Shown here in pieces: positions 41,708-52,200 of a stretch of 64,000 bases of DNA. Source of the stretch: Enterococcus_D sp050529585 (lineage in GTDB: Bacteria; Bacillota; Bacilli; Lactobacillales; Enterococcaceae); the NCBI RefSeq assembly GCF_050529585.1, contig NZ_CP172882.1, forward strand, positions 1,054,001 to 1,118,000, in the 5' to 3' direction. The notes under the pieces are model-generated. The model had not been told where the DNA came from and made no database searches. It saw only the letters and a list, made by a program, of their open reading frames with translations. The translations under genes were made by a program, and so were the position numbers. Numbering within the stretch: the stretch's first letter is position 1; the number at the start of each line of letters is the position of its first letter.

Positions 41708-42080
41708 TTTAACCCTCCTTATCTATCATGGTATCATACTCCCTTTGGCGAGAATAGCAGGTATAACAAAAAAATGACTATTCAGTTGAGCTTGCAAGAG
41801 GATATATCTGCGATAAGCACCAGTCGGTTTGATATGAGCAAATGAATCGGATAAATCATGATGGAGAAAGAAGAATAGGCAACGCAGTCTTTTTCTCTTT
41901 CATTCAATATTTTCACCAATCGAGGAAAATGTTGAATTAAAAGAAACGCTGATAATTGTTATAATTCATTAAGTATCTTTAGGTTATTCTCATCATTTCA
42001 TCATTTAGATGCAGCTATCTGCGCTTTTAATGGGAATACGGGGTGTGAATGATTGAATGGATCGAATAAGGAGGATCTCA
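41708..42080. other. Divergent intergenic region between DUF1576 and oppA-like genes
   Basis: A likely oppA promoter is TTAAAA-N17-TATAAT at 41937-41965. No further feature is clear. Confidence 0.6.
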
Positions 42081-43886
42081 ATGAAGAAAAAAATATTTGG
42101 TGTAGTTACTTTATGCGCAACGCTTTTATTGGGTGCATGTGGCACAGGAAACAATGCTGGTACAGGAAACGATGGTGGCACAGAAACTACAAGCACAAGC
42201 AATGTAGCTGAGGAAAATGAAGGACTGGATTTTCCTGTCAGTACATCGAATGAGGCTGAACTGATAGATGGTGGCACATTAGAAGTTGCTGTTGTGATGG
42301 ATACGCAGTTTCAAGGCTTATTTCAATGGGAATTTTATCAAGATAGTTATGACCGTGATTTTCTAGAGCCGAGCCATGAATATTTGTTTTTAAAGAATGA
42401 TGATTTTATGATCGTTGATGGCGGACCGGCAGATTTGGTTCTAGATGAAGAGAACAAAACTGCGACGATTACTTTGAGGGATGAATTGAAATGGTCAGAC
42501 GGTGTTGATGTGACAGCTGAAGATGTGATTTTTTCGTATGAAGTGATCGGTCATGCTGATTATACCGGTATTCGCTATGACAATAACTTTACCAACATCA
42601 TTGGTATGGAGGCATACAATGCAGGTGAGTCAGACACGATTTCAGGGATTACTGCAATCAGTGATAAAGTTGTTCAAATCGAATACAAAGAAGTTCATCC
42701 CGGCATGATGCAACAAGGCGGGGGTGTCTATCACTCAGCATTGGCAAAGCACACCTTTGATGGGATCGAAGTCAAAGACATGGAATCTAGTGACCCTGTG
42801 CGTAAGAACCCAATCGGTTTCGGTCCTTATGTGATGTCGAATATCGTACCTGGTGAATCGGTGGAGTACCTGCCAAATGAATATTATTATGGGGAAGAGC
42901 CTGCGCTTGATAAGTTGGTTTTTCGGGCGGTGCCATCTGCTTCAATCAATGAAGCGTTATTGGCAAAACATTATGATATGGCGATCAAAATGCCGACGGA
43001 TACCTTTGACACGTATAAAGATATGGATGGATATCAAATGCTTGGCAGACCTGAGCAATCCTATACCTACATTGGGTTTAACTTAGGTACTTGGGACGAG
43101 GAATCAGGAAGTGTAGACTATGATCCTGAGTCTAAAATGGCCAATAAACAATTGCGCCAAGCAATGGCCTATGCAATCGATAATGACGCCATTGGCGAGC
43201 GGTTCTATCATGGTCTTCGCTCACGCGGCACTACATTGATTCCACCTGTGTTTGGTTCACTGCATGATACAACGATCGAAGGCTATGCATTGAATACGGA
43301 CAAAGCAAACCAGTTGTTGGATGATGCAGGTTATTTGGATGTAGATGGAGACGGCTTCCGTGAAGATCCTAACGGCGACCCATTAACGATCAATTTTGCT
43401 TCAATGTCTGGCGGCGAAACAGCGCAACCGTTAGCAGATTATTACTTACAACAGTGGCAAGAAGTTGGTTTGAATGTAGAATATACAACAGGACGATTGA
43501 TCGATTTTCAAGCTTTCTATGATCGACTAAAAAATGATGATCCAGAGATCGATGTCTATCAAGCCGCTTGGGGGACAGGATCTGATCCTTCACCGACTAG
43601 TTTATGGGGGCCAAATTCAGCCTTTAACTATACACGGTATGAATCCGAAGAGAATACCCGCTTATTAGCGGCGATTGATTCGAATGCTTCTTTCGATGAA
43701 GCAAAACGCAAAGAAGCATTCGATGCATGGCAAGCATATGCCTTTGAAGAAGCTTTTGCGTTCCCAACGTTATACCGCAATCAAATTCTGCCAATCTCTG
43801 ATCGAGTAGCGAACTTTTCTTGGGCCTATGATGTTGACCATAATCCATGGGCAGCAGTAGGTGTGACTGCTGAGGAACGGGAATAG
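42081..43886 (+). CDS. Oligopeptide-binding lipoprotein (OppA family)
   Basis: Extracellular substrate-binding protein of 601 residues. Lipobox L-G-A-C (cysteine near residue 18), followed by a G/N/T-rich linker, then a family 5 fold with E-D-V-I-F-S-Y-E, G-F-G-P-Y-V, Q-L-R-Q-A-M-A-Y-A-I-D and W-G-T-G-S-D-P-S-P. The frame opens at 42057 but ATG 42081 follows AAGGAGGA and starts the signal peptide. No OppBCDF genes follow, so it must use a permease elsewhere. Nutritional peptides or pheromone-type peptides are both possible ligands. Confidence 0.93.
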   Translation: MKKKIFGVVTLCATLLLGACGTGNNAGTGNDGGTETTSTSNVAEENEGLDFPVSTSNEAELIDGGTLEVAVVMDTQFQGLFQWEFYQDSYDRDFLEPSHEYLFLKNDDFMIVDGGPADLVLDEENKTATITLRDELKWSDGVDVTAEDVIFSYEVIGHADYTGIRYDNNFTNIIGMEAYNAGESDTISGITAISDKVVQIEYKEVHPGMMQQGGGVYHSALAKHTFDGIEVKDMESSDPVRKNPIGFGPYVMSNIVPGESVEYLPNEYYYGEEPALDKLVFRAVPSASINEALLAKHYDMAIKMPTDTFDTYKDMDGYQMLGRPEQSYTYIGFNLGTWDEESGSVDYDPESKMANKQLRQAMAYAIDNDAIGERFYHGLRSRGTTLIPPVFGSLHDTTIEGYALNTDKANQLLDDAGYLDVDGDGFREDPNGDPLTINFASMSGGETAQPLADYYLQQWQEVGLNVEYTTGRLIDFQAFYDRLKNDDPEIDVYQAAWGTGSDPSPTSLWGPNSAFNYTRYESEENTRLLAAIDSNASFDEAKRKEAFDAWQAYAFEEAFAFPTLYRNQILPISDRVANFSWAYDVDHNPWAAVGVTAEERE

Positions 43887-43908
43887 GCGTTTATTGGTAA
43901 CAAATTAC

Positions 43909-43946
43909 AAAAAAGAAGCATGGGCTTACTCATGCTTCTTTTTTTT
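43909..43946 (+). terminator. Terminator after oppA-like gene
   Basis: AAAAAAGAAGCATG and CATGCTTCTTTTTTT with loop GGCTTACT. Confidence 0.93.
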
Positions 43947-44000
43947 CCAATCATTTTTTGGGTTTTAAAGATTGAATTGGTCTAGCTGTCCAAAGAAAAT

Positions 44001-44014
44001 TAAAAACGTTTACA
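44001..44014 (+). promoter_or_regulatory. cre site of the beta-glucoside operon
   Basis: TAAAAACGTTTACA matches 13 of 14 positions of the CcpA consensus. Centred about 50 bases upstream of the transcription start. Confidence 0.75.
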
Positions 44015-44021
44015 AAAAGTA

Positions 44022-44050
44022 TTGACATTCTCTTTCAGATTGAGTAATAT
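44022..44050 (+). promoter_or_regulatory. Sigma-A promoter of the licT-like operon
   Basis: TTGACA, 17-base spacer, TAATAT; nearly consensus. Transcription would begin near 44057 and run into the antiterminator element. Confidence 0.88.
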
Positions 44051-44084
44051 AATCTCAACAGAGCGCGAGAGTGTTCTGATAACT

Positions 44085-44113
44085 GGATTCGTTACTGTTC
44101 GGCAGGCAAGACC
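44085..44113 (+). promoter_or_regulatory. Ribonucleic antiterminator (RAT) 1
   Basis: 29-base element beginning GGATTCGTTACTG and ending GCAGGCAAGACC, the BglG/LicT RNA-binding site. It overlaps the left arm of the terminator that follows, so protein binding prevents termination. Confidence 0.9.
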
Positions 44114-44190
44114 AGAGGAAAAAAGTGCATTGCTTACCTACGAGAAATAATCTCGGGGTTGGACACTTTTTTGCTTTGGTCTTCTTTTTT
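44110..44190 (+). terminator. RAT-controlled terminator 1
   Basis: AGACCAGAGG...AAAAAAGTG pairs with CACTTTTTTGCTTTGGTCT, with an inner CGAGA/TCTCG stem, followed by TCTTTTTTT. Confidence 0.85.
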
Positions 44191-44519
44191 TATTCAACAT
44201 TTTTATAAATAAGAAAAGAACCGGTTCCAAAGTAAGGGATAATCTTGGCTGCATCACTGGAGCTAGAAAGGGGAGCATAAAAAGGAATATTTTTCATTAG
44301 TAGGTTGGAGCCGTTCTTCGATCATTTGAAATGCATGAAGGACATTGATGGTATTTATGTAAGATTCAAATAAATATCCATGGCGCAACATCGCAGGTTA
44401 CTTTGTTGTGAAATAGATGCTTAAGTGCATAAGGAATGGGCTCAGGACAGAAACCTTCGGCATACGTTAAGAATGAATGCGTTTTTCTTGCGAGATGTGC
44501 TGATTAAGGAGGATTGTTC
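44191..44519. other. Unusually long leader between RAT terminator and antiterminator gene
   Basis: About 330 bases without a supported frame or secondary promoter. A ribosome site AAGGAGG at 44506-44512 precedes the next gene. Nothing else recognised. Confidence 0.5.
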
Positions 44520-45362
44520 GTGAAGATAGTCAAAAGGATCAACAACAATGTCGTACTCTCGAAAGAAGATGAAATCGAAGTGATCCTCATGGGAAAAGGC
44601 ATCGGTTTTCAAACAAAACCTGGTGATTGGATCCCGACAGAAACAATTGAAAAAAAGTATTATCCAGAAGATGACTTGACCGTAGAGCACATGTCGAAAG
44701 TCATGACCAAAGCCAACGAAAAACAAATGGCAGTGATATATGAAATCGTCCGAATCTTTCGCGACAGCATTGAAACCGATTTCAATCCGAATGTATATTT
44801 CACATTAATGGATCATATCTTATTTGCGATCAGCAGACAAAAGCAAGACATTGTCTTGACCAATCCTATGCATTGGGAAATCAAGAAAATCTATGCCAAA
44901 GAGTATGCAGTTAGTTTGCAGGCGGTGGATTTGATTCGCCAAGAACTATACCCAGATTTTTCGCAAGAGGAAGCTGCCTTTATCACATTGCATTTCGTGA
45001 ATGCGGAGATAGAAAAAAGTACCAATCAAAGTGCCTTCGAACACACAGAACTGACAAACAATATTTTAAGAATCGTCAAGTACAGTATGAACATTGAATA
45101 TGATGAGAATTCATCTTACTTCCAACGGTTCGTGACCCACATTCGCTATTATTTGATTCGTCAAAGTCAGGGAACCGATGAACCAGTGATGACCAATCCA
45201 ATGATCGCGCTGGCCTTCAGCAGCTATCCTAAGGAAAAAGAAACCGCAGATTCAATCAAAGAATATTTATATGAACAAAAAAAGTGGCTAGTGAATGATA
45301 TGGAATTGATGTATTTGATCCTCCATATCGGCAATCTAGCTGCTCACTCAAAGATATCATAA
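44520..45362 (+). CDS. licT: BglG/LicT-family transcriptional antiterminator
   Basis: RNA-binding antiterminator of 280 residues. N-terminal CAT domain to about residue 55 (N-N-N-V-V-L, G-K-G-I-G-F), then two PRD domains whose phosphorylatable histidines appear in L-M-D-H-I-L-F-A, L-H-F-V-N-A-E, R-F-V-T-H-I-R-Y and L-H-I-G-N. PTS phosphorylation of these controls RNA binding. GTG 44520 follows AAGGAGG by seven bases. RAT elements lie both before this gene and before the EII gene, so it controls itself and the sugar permease. Confidence 0.93.
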   Translation: MKIVKRINNNVVLSKEDEIEVILMGKGIGFQTKPGDWIPTETIEKKYYPEDDLTVEHMSKVMTKANEKQMAVIYEIVRIFRDSIETDFNPNVYFTLMDHILFAISRQKQDIVLTNPMHWEIKKIYAKEYAVSLQAVDLIRQELYPDFSQEEAAFITLHFVNAEIEKSTNQSAFEHTELTNNILRIVKYSMNIEYDENSSYFQRFVTHIRYYLIRQSQGTDEPVMTNPMIALAFSSYPKEKETADSIKEYLYEQKKWLVNDMELMYLILHIGNLAAHSKIS

Positions 45363-45372
45363 GAAAATAAAT

Positions 45373-45401
45373 GGATTCGTTACAGTTCGGCTGGCAAGAC
45401 C
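45373..45401 (+). promoter_or_regulatory. Ribonucleic antiterminator (RAT) 2
   Basis: GGATTCGTTACAG ... GCTGGCAAGACC differs from RAT 1 at only two positions, and lies between the antiterminator gene and EIIBCA. Confidence 0.9.
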
Positions 45402-45488
45402 TGCACTTTCTTACAATATGTCTAAAGATAACATTCTTTTTTGGAATGTCTGTCTGTATAGATAAGTTGTAAATAGGCTGGTCTTTTT
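45396..45488 (+). terminator. RAT-controlled terminator 2
   Basis: AAGACC at the RAT 3' end pairs with GGTCTTTTTT; inner stems TTACAA/TTGTAA and ACATTC/GAATGT complete the fold. Confidence 0.8.
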
Positions 45489-45518
45489 TATTATCTAAAA
45501 TTTAAAGGAGTAATGAAA

Positions 45519-47411
45519 ATGGCAAAATATACTGAATTAGCCCAAGATATTTTGGCGCACGTTGGCGGCAAAGAAAATGTTTCATCGGTGAAGCACTGTG
45601 TCACAAGACTTCGTTTTCACTTAAAAGATGAAAGTAAAGCAGATACAAACTACTTGCAAAAACGCGATGGGGTTGTGACGGTTGTCAAAGCCGGCGGGCA
45701 ATACCAAGTCGTCATCGGAAATCATGTGCCTGATGTTTATGACGAAGTCCTAAAAGTTGGTGGTCTAGCAGACGGCGGCACTGTTGACGTGGACGAAGGT
45801 GATGGCCCGAAAGGAAGTTTGTTTGATCGCTTTATTGATGTTATTTCCAGTTTGTTCCAACCTTTCTTAGGGCCATTAGCAGCAGCAGGTATTTTGAAAG
45901 GAATCACGGCATTGCTAGCTGCAACAGGGATGGATGCGACTAATGGTATTTATGTTGTGATGAACACGTTAGGGGATGGATTATTCCAATATTTGCCAAT
46001 GATCCTTGCTGTCACAGCTGCTCGTAAATTTAAGATGAATATCTATACCGCTTTGGCAATTGCAGGGGCCATGGTCTATCCAGGCTTGGCTGACAGTGTC
46101 GCGGCAGCCAGTAAAGTATTTGGTTTGACTTTGACCCTGCCAGCTGGCGGATACTTCAATAGTGTCTTACCGGTCATTTTAGCAATTTTTGTCGCATCAA
46201 AAATCGAACAATATATGCGGAAAATCACACCAGATGTCGTGAAAATGTTCGTTGTACCCTTCGTAACGATTTTGATCACAGTCCCATTGACATTCTTCGT
46301 TGTCGGACCAGTTGCCAACACAGCGTCAAACTGGATCGGTGTTGCTTTCCAAGCAGTCTATGATTTCAGCCCAATCGTTTATGGCTTTGCATTAGGTGCT
46401 TTATGGCAAGTATTGGTGATGTTTGGTTTACACTGGGGACTTGTACCTTTGGCAATCATGGATATGGCACAAAATGGCCAGTCGATCATCTTGACAGCAG
46501 CAGTTTTGCCTTGTTTCACACAAACAGGTGTCTTAGCAGCTATCTGGTTGAAGACCAAAGAACCAAAAGTCAAACAAGGAACGATGCCTGCTTTGATCTC
46601 ATCCATCTTTGGCGTCACTGAACCAGCTATTTATGGGTATACATTACCAATGAAAACACCATTTATCGTTTCTTGTATCGTTTCGGGCTTGGTTGGCGTG
46701 TACTTATCGATTTTCAACGTAACGGGCTATGCAATGGGTGGTATGGGTATCTTCTTGTACCCAGCTTATATTGATCCGGCAACAGGCAGCTTTCATAGCG
46801 TGATCCATTTGGCAATCGGTACGGTATTAGCAATTGTCGCTTCATTTGTGATCATGATGATGCTAAAAGTACCTACATTGTATGCAGATATTGATACACC
46901 TGTTGATGTGCCAGTCAAACCAGCAACGTCTACACGTACAGTTTCTGCCCTGGTAAAAGACGAAACGATCAAAAGTCCAGTTTCTGGTCATGTTGTGGCT
47001 TTGAAAGATGTGGAAGATAAAGTTTTCTCATCCGGTGCCATGGGGAAAGGAATCGCGATTGAGCCAGCCAACGGAGAAATCACAGCACCAGCCGATGCTG
47101 AAGTAAAAATTTTGTTTCCAACAAAACACGCAATCGGCTTAGTTACCGAAGAGGGGACTGAATTATTGATCCATATCGGTATGAATACCGTTGAACTGGA
47201 AGGCAATCATTTTACTGCTTATATCAACCAAGGGGATAAAGTCAAAGCAGGCCAAAAATTGATTTCATTTGATTCGGATGCGATTCGTTCTGCAGGTTAT
47301 TCATTATTGACACCAGTTATTGTGACCAATACAAATGATTACACGACGGTTTTAGCTACAGAGGCGACCGATGTATCAGCAAATGACAATTTGATTGAAG
47401 TTGTAAAATAA
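45519..47411 (+). CDS. bglF: PTS beta-glucoside-specific EIIBCA
   Basis: Single-chain sugar transporter/kinase of 630 residues. Order IIB (about 1-90), IIC (about 100-460), IIA (about 480-630). Catalytic residues visible: C27 in K-H-C-V-T-R-L-R-F (IIB) and the IIA phosphohistidine near H552 in L-I-H-I-G-M-N-T-V. The IIC has G-x-x-E-P-A-I-Y-G. It imports and phosphorylates aryl-beta-glucosides or cellobiose-like sugars, also phosphorylating the antiterminator. ATG 45519 is better spaced from AAGGAG than ATG 45513. Confidence 0.95.
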   Translation: MAKYTELAQDILAHVGGKENVSSVKHCVTRLRFHLKDESKADTNYLQKRDGVVTVVKAGGQYQVVIGNHVPDVYDEVLKVGGLADGGTVDVDEGDGPKGSLFDRFIDVISSLFQPFLGPLAAAGILKGITALLAATGMDATNGIYVVMNTLGDGLFQYLPMILAVTAARKFKMNIYTALAIAGAMVYPGLADSVAAASKVFGLTLTLPAGGYFNSVLPVILAIFVASKIEQYMRKITPDVVKMFVVPFVTILITVPLTFFVVGPVANTASNWIGVAFQAVYDFSPIVYGFALGALWQVLVMFGLHWGLVPLAIMDMAQNGQSIILTAAVLPCFTQTGVLAAIWLKTKEPKVKQGTMPALISSIFGVTEPAIYGYTLPMKTPFIVSCIVSGLVGVYLSIFNVTGYAMGGMGIFLYPAYIDPATGSFHSVIHLAIGTVLAIVASFVIMMMLKVPTLYADIDTPVDVPVKPATSTRTVSALVKDETIKSPVSGHVVALKDVEDKVFSSGAMGKGIAIEPANGEITAPADAEVKILFPTKHAIGLVTEEGTELLIHIGMNTVELEGNHFTAYINQGDKVKAGQKLISFDSDAIRSAGYSLLTPVIVTNTNDYTTVLATEATDVSANDNLIEVVK

Positions 47412-47485
47412 ATGAAGGACGAGACAGGGGCTTGCGGTTGTCTTGACCCTTGTCTACGATCGAATAATAGAAATGAGGCAAACAA

Positions 47486-48955
47486 ATGACAGTCAAACAG
47501 TTTCCAAAAGGATTTTTATGGGGTGGTGCAACTGCCGCCAATCAATTTGAAGGGGCTTGGAATGAAGGCGGACGTGGTCCCGCAACATCGGATACTGCAG
47601 TCGCAGTAAAACCGGAAGACCGCAAAAATATCGAAGATTTCTCGGCGCCGATGACCCGCGAAAAAATTGAATTTGCCTTGAACGATAAAGAAGGCTTATA
47701 CCCTAAACGCTGGGGCTCAGATTTCTATCACCGTTATCAAGAAGATATTGCTTTGTATGCAGAAATGGGTTTCAAAACCTTTCGTTTATCGATTGCTTGG
47801 TCACGTATCTTTCCAAATGGTGATGATGCGCAACCGAATGAAGAAGGTTTGCAGTTTTATGATAATGTCTTTGATGCATGTGCGAAATACGGTATCGAAC
47901 CATTGGTGACACTTTCTCATTATGAAACACCAATTGGTATCGCCCTGAACTACGGCGGTTGGAAAAACCGTCAAGTCATTGACTTGTTTGTTAAATACGC
48001 CGAAACAGTACTCACTCGTTACAAAGACAAAGTGAAATATTGGTTGACCTTTAATGAAATCAACATTATGGGTATCTCAGGCTATGTAGGTGGTGCATTG
48101 GTATCTGAGGATGGTACACAAAGCCTATCGGAAATGTATCAAGCAGTTCATCATCAATTCATTGCATCAAGTTTAGCAACTAAATTTGCCCACGAAATCA
48201 ATCCTGGAATCAAAGTAGGAATGATGTTGGCACGGATGCAATCTTATCCAGCGACACCGAATCCTGCAGATGTGATGGAAGAAATCAAAAAAGACCATGA
48301 AAACTTATTCTTCTCTGATGTCCAAGTACGCGGCAAATATCCAGCCTATACAAAACGTTTCTTCAAAGAAAACAACATTGAAGTGACTTTTGAAGAGGGA
48401 GATCTAGATATCTTGGCTCAATATCCAGTGGATTTCATGTCTTTCTCCTATTATATGAGTTCCATAGCACGACACAATCCAGAAGAAGGTGGTGAATCAA
48501 CGGCCGGAAACTTTTTGTTAGGTGAATCTAATCCTTACTTAGCAGCATCAGACTGGGGATGGCAGATCGATCCAATTGGTTTGCGTGTGACATTGAATAA
48601 CCTTTATGATCGTTATGAAGTGCCTTTATTCATCGTGGAAAATGGATTAGGGGCTCTGGATCAAGTGGAAGAAGATGGATCGATCCATGATACCTATCGT
48701 ATTGATTACTTGAAAGCACATATTGAACAAATGTATGAAGCGATTGAAGATGGGGTCGAATTGATGGGCTATACCTCATGGGGCTGTACAGATTTGGTTT
48801 CAGCATCTACTTCTGAGATGTCTAAACGTTATGGTTTTGTCTATGTGGATGCCGATGATGAAGGCAATGGTTCATTCGACCGTTCACGTAAGGATAGTTT
48901 CTTCTGGTATAAAGAAGTCATCGAAACAAATGGAGCAAATGTATTAAATGAATAA
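47486..48955 (+). CDS. bglA: 6-phospho-beta-glucosidase (GH1)
   Basis: Cytoplasmic GH1 hydrolase of 489 residues. Acid/base in T-F-N-E-I around residue 186; nucleophile in V-E-N-G-L-G around 386. The C-terminal S-A-S-T-S-E-M-S-K-R-Y-G-F contains the Ser, Lys and Tyr that bind the 6-phosphate, and D-R-S-R-K-D-S-F-F-W-Y-K-E-V completes the family pattern. It hydrolyses the sugar phosphate delivered by the EIIBCA gene 75 bases upstream. Ribosome site GAGG. Confidence 0.95.
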   Translation: MTVKQFPKGFLWGGATAANQFEGAWNEGGRGPATSDTAVAVKPEDRKNIEDFSAPMTREKIEFALNDKEGLYPKRWGSDFYHRYQEDIALYAEMGFKTFRLSIAWSRIFPNGDDAQPNEEGLQFYDNVFDACAKYGIEPLVTLSHYETPIGIALNYGGWKNRQVIDLFVKYAETVLTRYKDKVKYWLTFNEINIMGISGYVGGALVSEDGTQSLSEMYQAVHHQFIASSLATKFAHEINPGIKVGMMLARMQSYPATPNPADVMEEIKKDHENLFFSDVQVRGKYPAYTKRFFKENNIEVTFEEGDLDILAQYPVDFMSFSYYMSSIARHNPEEGGESTAGNFLLGESNPYLAASDWGWQIDPIGLRVTLNNLYDRYEVPLFIVENGLGALDQVEEDGSIHDTYRIDYLKAHIEQMYEAIEDGVELMGYTSWGCTDLVSASTSEMSKRYGFVYVDADDEGNGSFDRSRKDSFFWYKEVIETNGANVLNE

Positions 48956-48962
48956 TTGATGA

Positions 48963-48996
48963 GAAAGCTGAGTTTTACAACTCGGCTTTTTTTTTG
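48963..48996 (+). terminator. Terminator of the beta-glucoside operon
   Basis: AAAGCTGAGTT and AACTCGGCTTTTTTT with loop TTAC (one G-U pair). Confidence 0.92.
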
Positions 48997-49190
48997 CTTT
49001 ATTTGATTGTTCTCACATGTATTTTGACAGTTTCATCTGGGAAATTGAAACGAAGACGGTTTCTTATGTGTTTAGATAGTAAATCAAGTGACAAAAATAC
49101 TTTGTTTTTTATCACTTAATGCGCTTTCAAATGAGAATGATGTGATAAAAAGACTTTTTTTGTAACATATAGGTGTAAAAGGAGTATGAT

Positions 49191-49280
49191 ATGAACGAAT
49201 TAATCTATCGAAGGAGTGGAGAAATGTGGGAAGTTTGTATAAAGCACGAAAACCGATTTTCGTGGTTATGTTGGTTTTGA
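49191..49280 (+). CDS. Upstream overlapping small ORF at the adhesin start (possible leader peptide)
   Basis: A 29-codon frame begins ATG 49191 behind AAAAGGAG, runs through the adhesin start in a different frame, and ends TGA 49278-49280. It has no membrane segment and three tryptophans and two cysteines near its end. It contains the adhesin ribosome site, so it could couple or attenuate adhesin translation. Its strong ribosome site is the only real support. Confidence 0.35.
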   Translation: MNELIYRRSGEMWEVCIKHENRFSWLCWF

Positions 49281-52200
49281 TTCTTTTCCAATATATTGCA
49301 CCTGTAGCTGCTGCAGCAGAAGTATTGGCACAAAAAACGGCAGCATTGACGTTGGTCAAAGCGGAAAAAGGACAATCGGAGAATCAAGTTGCATTATCCG
49401 TGAAAATTGATGGCGGGGAACAGGAAGAGACGCTTGCTATCCAGTCGTCTGAGAACATTTTTTCAATGGCCTGTTTTGATGAAGATACAAATGTGAATGA
49501 TGTCACACTCGACACACAAGGTCAAATTCATGTCAAGGCAGCACCTGGTGAAACGGATACAAGAACGATTTTATTAACGATCAAGGATGATACTGCCCTC
49601 AAAGCGAACACTATTTCTTTTGGGTATAATGAGCAATCGCTGTCTTATCAATTACCGGATAAATATTTGGCAGTCAATGATCATACAAAACAAACAAGTG
49701 ATGTGTTGACTGAAACTGATGATTCAGAGTTGGCTGCTTCCGATCAAACAGAACCAGCTTCTGCTTCCGAGGAAGCAAGTAGTTCTGAAAGTATGTCCGA
49801 ATCTATGATTTCTTCAGATGAAATGAAAGACGAAGCAGATCAATCCGATAAAACCGCTGTAGTTCATTCAGCAACAGACATTCGGACTTATTTTCCTGAT
49901 GCCCAAGGAACGATTTTAACCGATTCAAGTCTTACGTATAAAGATGAAAACGGCACGATCGTTCAAGCGCCGCTTACAGAAAAAACGAGTGTGCAGCTCT
50001 TTTATGCTTGGCGTATACCTGAAGAAATCAGAGAACAAATCGTGTCTGGAGATTATTTTGCATTTCAATTACCTGATCAATTAAAACCTAATCGTGCACT
50101 AAATGGTCATTTGCAAAATGATGCAGGTGAAGTATATGCGACATACACGGTCGATACTGATGGTCACGTGGTATTTACATTCAATGATCATGTGACGAAA
50201 GAATCACATATCACAGGTACGTTCCATTTCGACACGCATTTTGATACAGTCCATATTGATAAACCCGGTCATACGACTATTGCGTTTCCTGAAGAAGATC
50301 AGTTGCCGCCTGTGGATGTCTTTATTCGACCTGATACGGATAAAGAGATAGACAAGCAAGGGCATTTTGATCGGACACCAAATCCTACTGAGATTGAATG
50401 GACGATTGATATGAATCATGCAATGAATCAGCTGACAAATCCAACAGTCTCAGAAAGTTGGCCAAAAGGTATCGATTACCAATCAGTCAAGGTATATGAA
50501 TTGGTGATGAATTTAGATGGCACAATCAAAGAACAAGGACGACTACTGGAACCGTCTGAATATCGTGTGGATCAGAATGGAAACGTAACGGTTGATGGAG
50601 AGACACAAAAAGCTTATCGATTGGTTTATCAAACATCTATCAATCAATCGATTGTTCCAGATAATGGTGGAAAAGTGCCTTTTGTCAATACTGCGAAGTT
50701 GACCGATGAGAATGACAAAGACGGTATCGATGCTAAAGCAACGGTCACAGCTAACTACGGTAAGTTGCTGACAAAGGAAAAAGCTGGTTATGATGCAGCT
50801 AATCAGCAATTTTCATGGCGCATCAAATATAATTACGGCGAAAAGGCCATTGCTCAAGCAGATGCGCATTTAGTAGATACCATGAGTCAGAATCTTAATT
50901 TTGATGCTGCTTCATTGGTCGTAAGACCTGTCTCATTTAGTAGGAAAGGTACCGAACAACTCGGTGCACCGTTAGTTTCTGGCACTGATTATCAGATCGT
51001 ACCTGCGGAAGCTAACCATGGGTTCACTTTACAATTTTTGCATGATGTCAATCAGGCTTATCAAATCGACTATAAAACTGATGTCAATCAGATCGTTGAA
51101 GAGACATCTGAAGTGGACAATCATGTAGCAGTGGATGATAAGGGAGGCAGTTCTTCTCATGGACAGGCCGAACAGCAAAATGTTATCAAAAAACTTGGCA
51201 CTGTTGATTATGCCAATCAAACTGTGGACTGGTCAATCGCTGTGAACAAAAATCATTATTTGATGAAAAATCTTGTGTTACAGGATACATATTCTCCTGC
51301 CCACGGATTGCGCATGGCGTTAAGACAAGGCGCGCAGTATGATTTAGATATCCTTGACAAGTCCGCGAACAATAAAAAATTAGAGCCGGACAAAGATTAC
51401 ACAATTGCATTATCCGTCGACAAGGATGGATATCAAACCGGTTTCCGCATAAACATGATAGGCGATTATGCTGCGACTGATCATGAATTTACGATTGATT
51501 ATCGAACGAACTTTGATACCTCAAACTTAGAACCGGATCAACCAGCCTTAGATCATTTTACCAATGGTATCAGCGTGGATTGGATAGGTGAGGATGGTGA
51601 TAATCATCATTCAGAAGATCATAAAGATTTTAAACCGCATTATCCCTATGCACTTAATGCACAAAAAGGGGGTGTCTACAACGCTGTAACCAAAACAATC
51701 ACTTGGACGATTGCTGTGAATTTAAGTGCAAATCAATTAAATGAGGCATCATTGGTCGACCAAATCAAAGACAATCAGTCTTACGTTGCGGGAAGTCTCC
51801 AAGTTTTTGAAGGAAGAACCAATCCAGATGGTTCTGTAACGAAGAGAACACCAAATGCTGTCAACACGCAAATGCGTAAGGTGACAGAACCAAGTGTGCT
51901 CAATGATCAGAATGTCGAAGTCGATTTTCCAAATGGGATCGCAAAAACCTACATCATTGCATTTCAAACATCGGTTGCGGATAAAGTCATCGAAGAACAA
52001 GGGGACTATACAAACGTTGCTCGCTATGAAAACAATGGTGACAAGCGAGATGTCACCGGTGAGGTTTCAGTCAAATATGGTGGGAAGCTTGTGGAGAAAT
52101 CTGGGGAACAAGATACCAGCAATCCTGACTATGTCAATTGGCAATTACTGATCAATCCGTCTCAATCTACATTGAGTAATGTGGTAATCAAAGATACGCC

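Noticed and set aside
49141..49190. WalR box before the adhesin
   Set aside because: TGTAAC and TGTAAA are present but seven rather than five bases apart.
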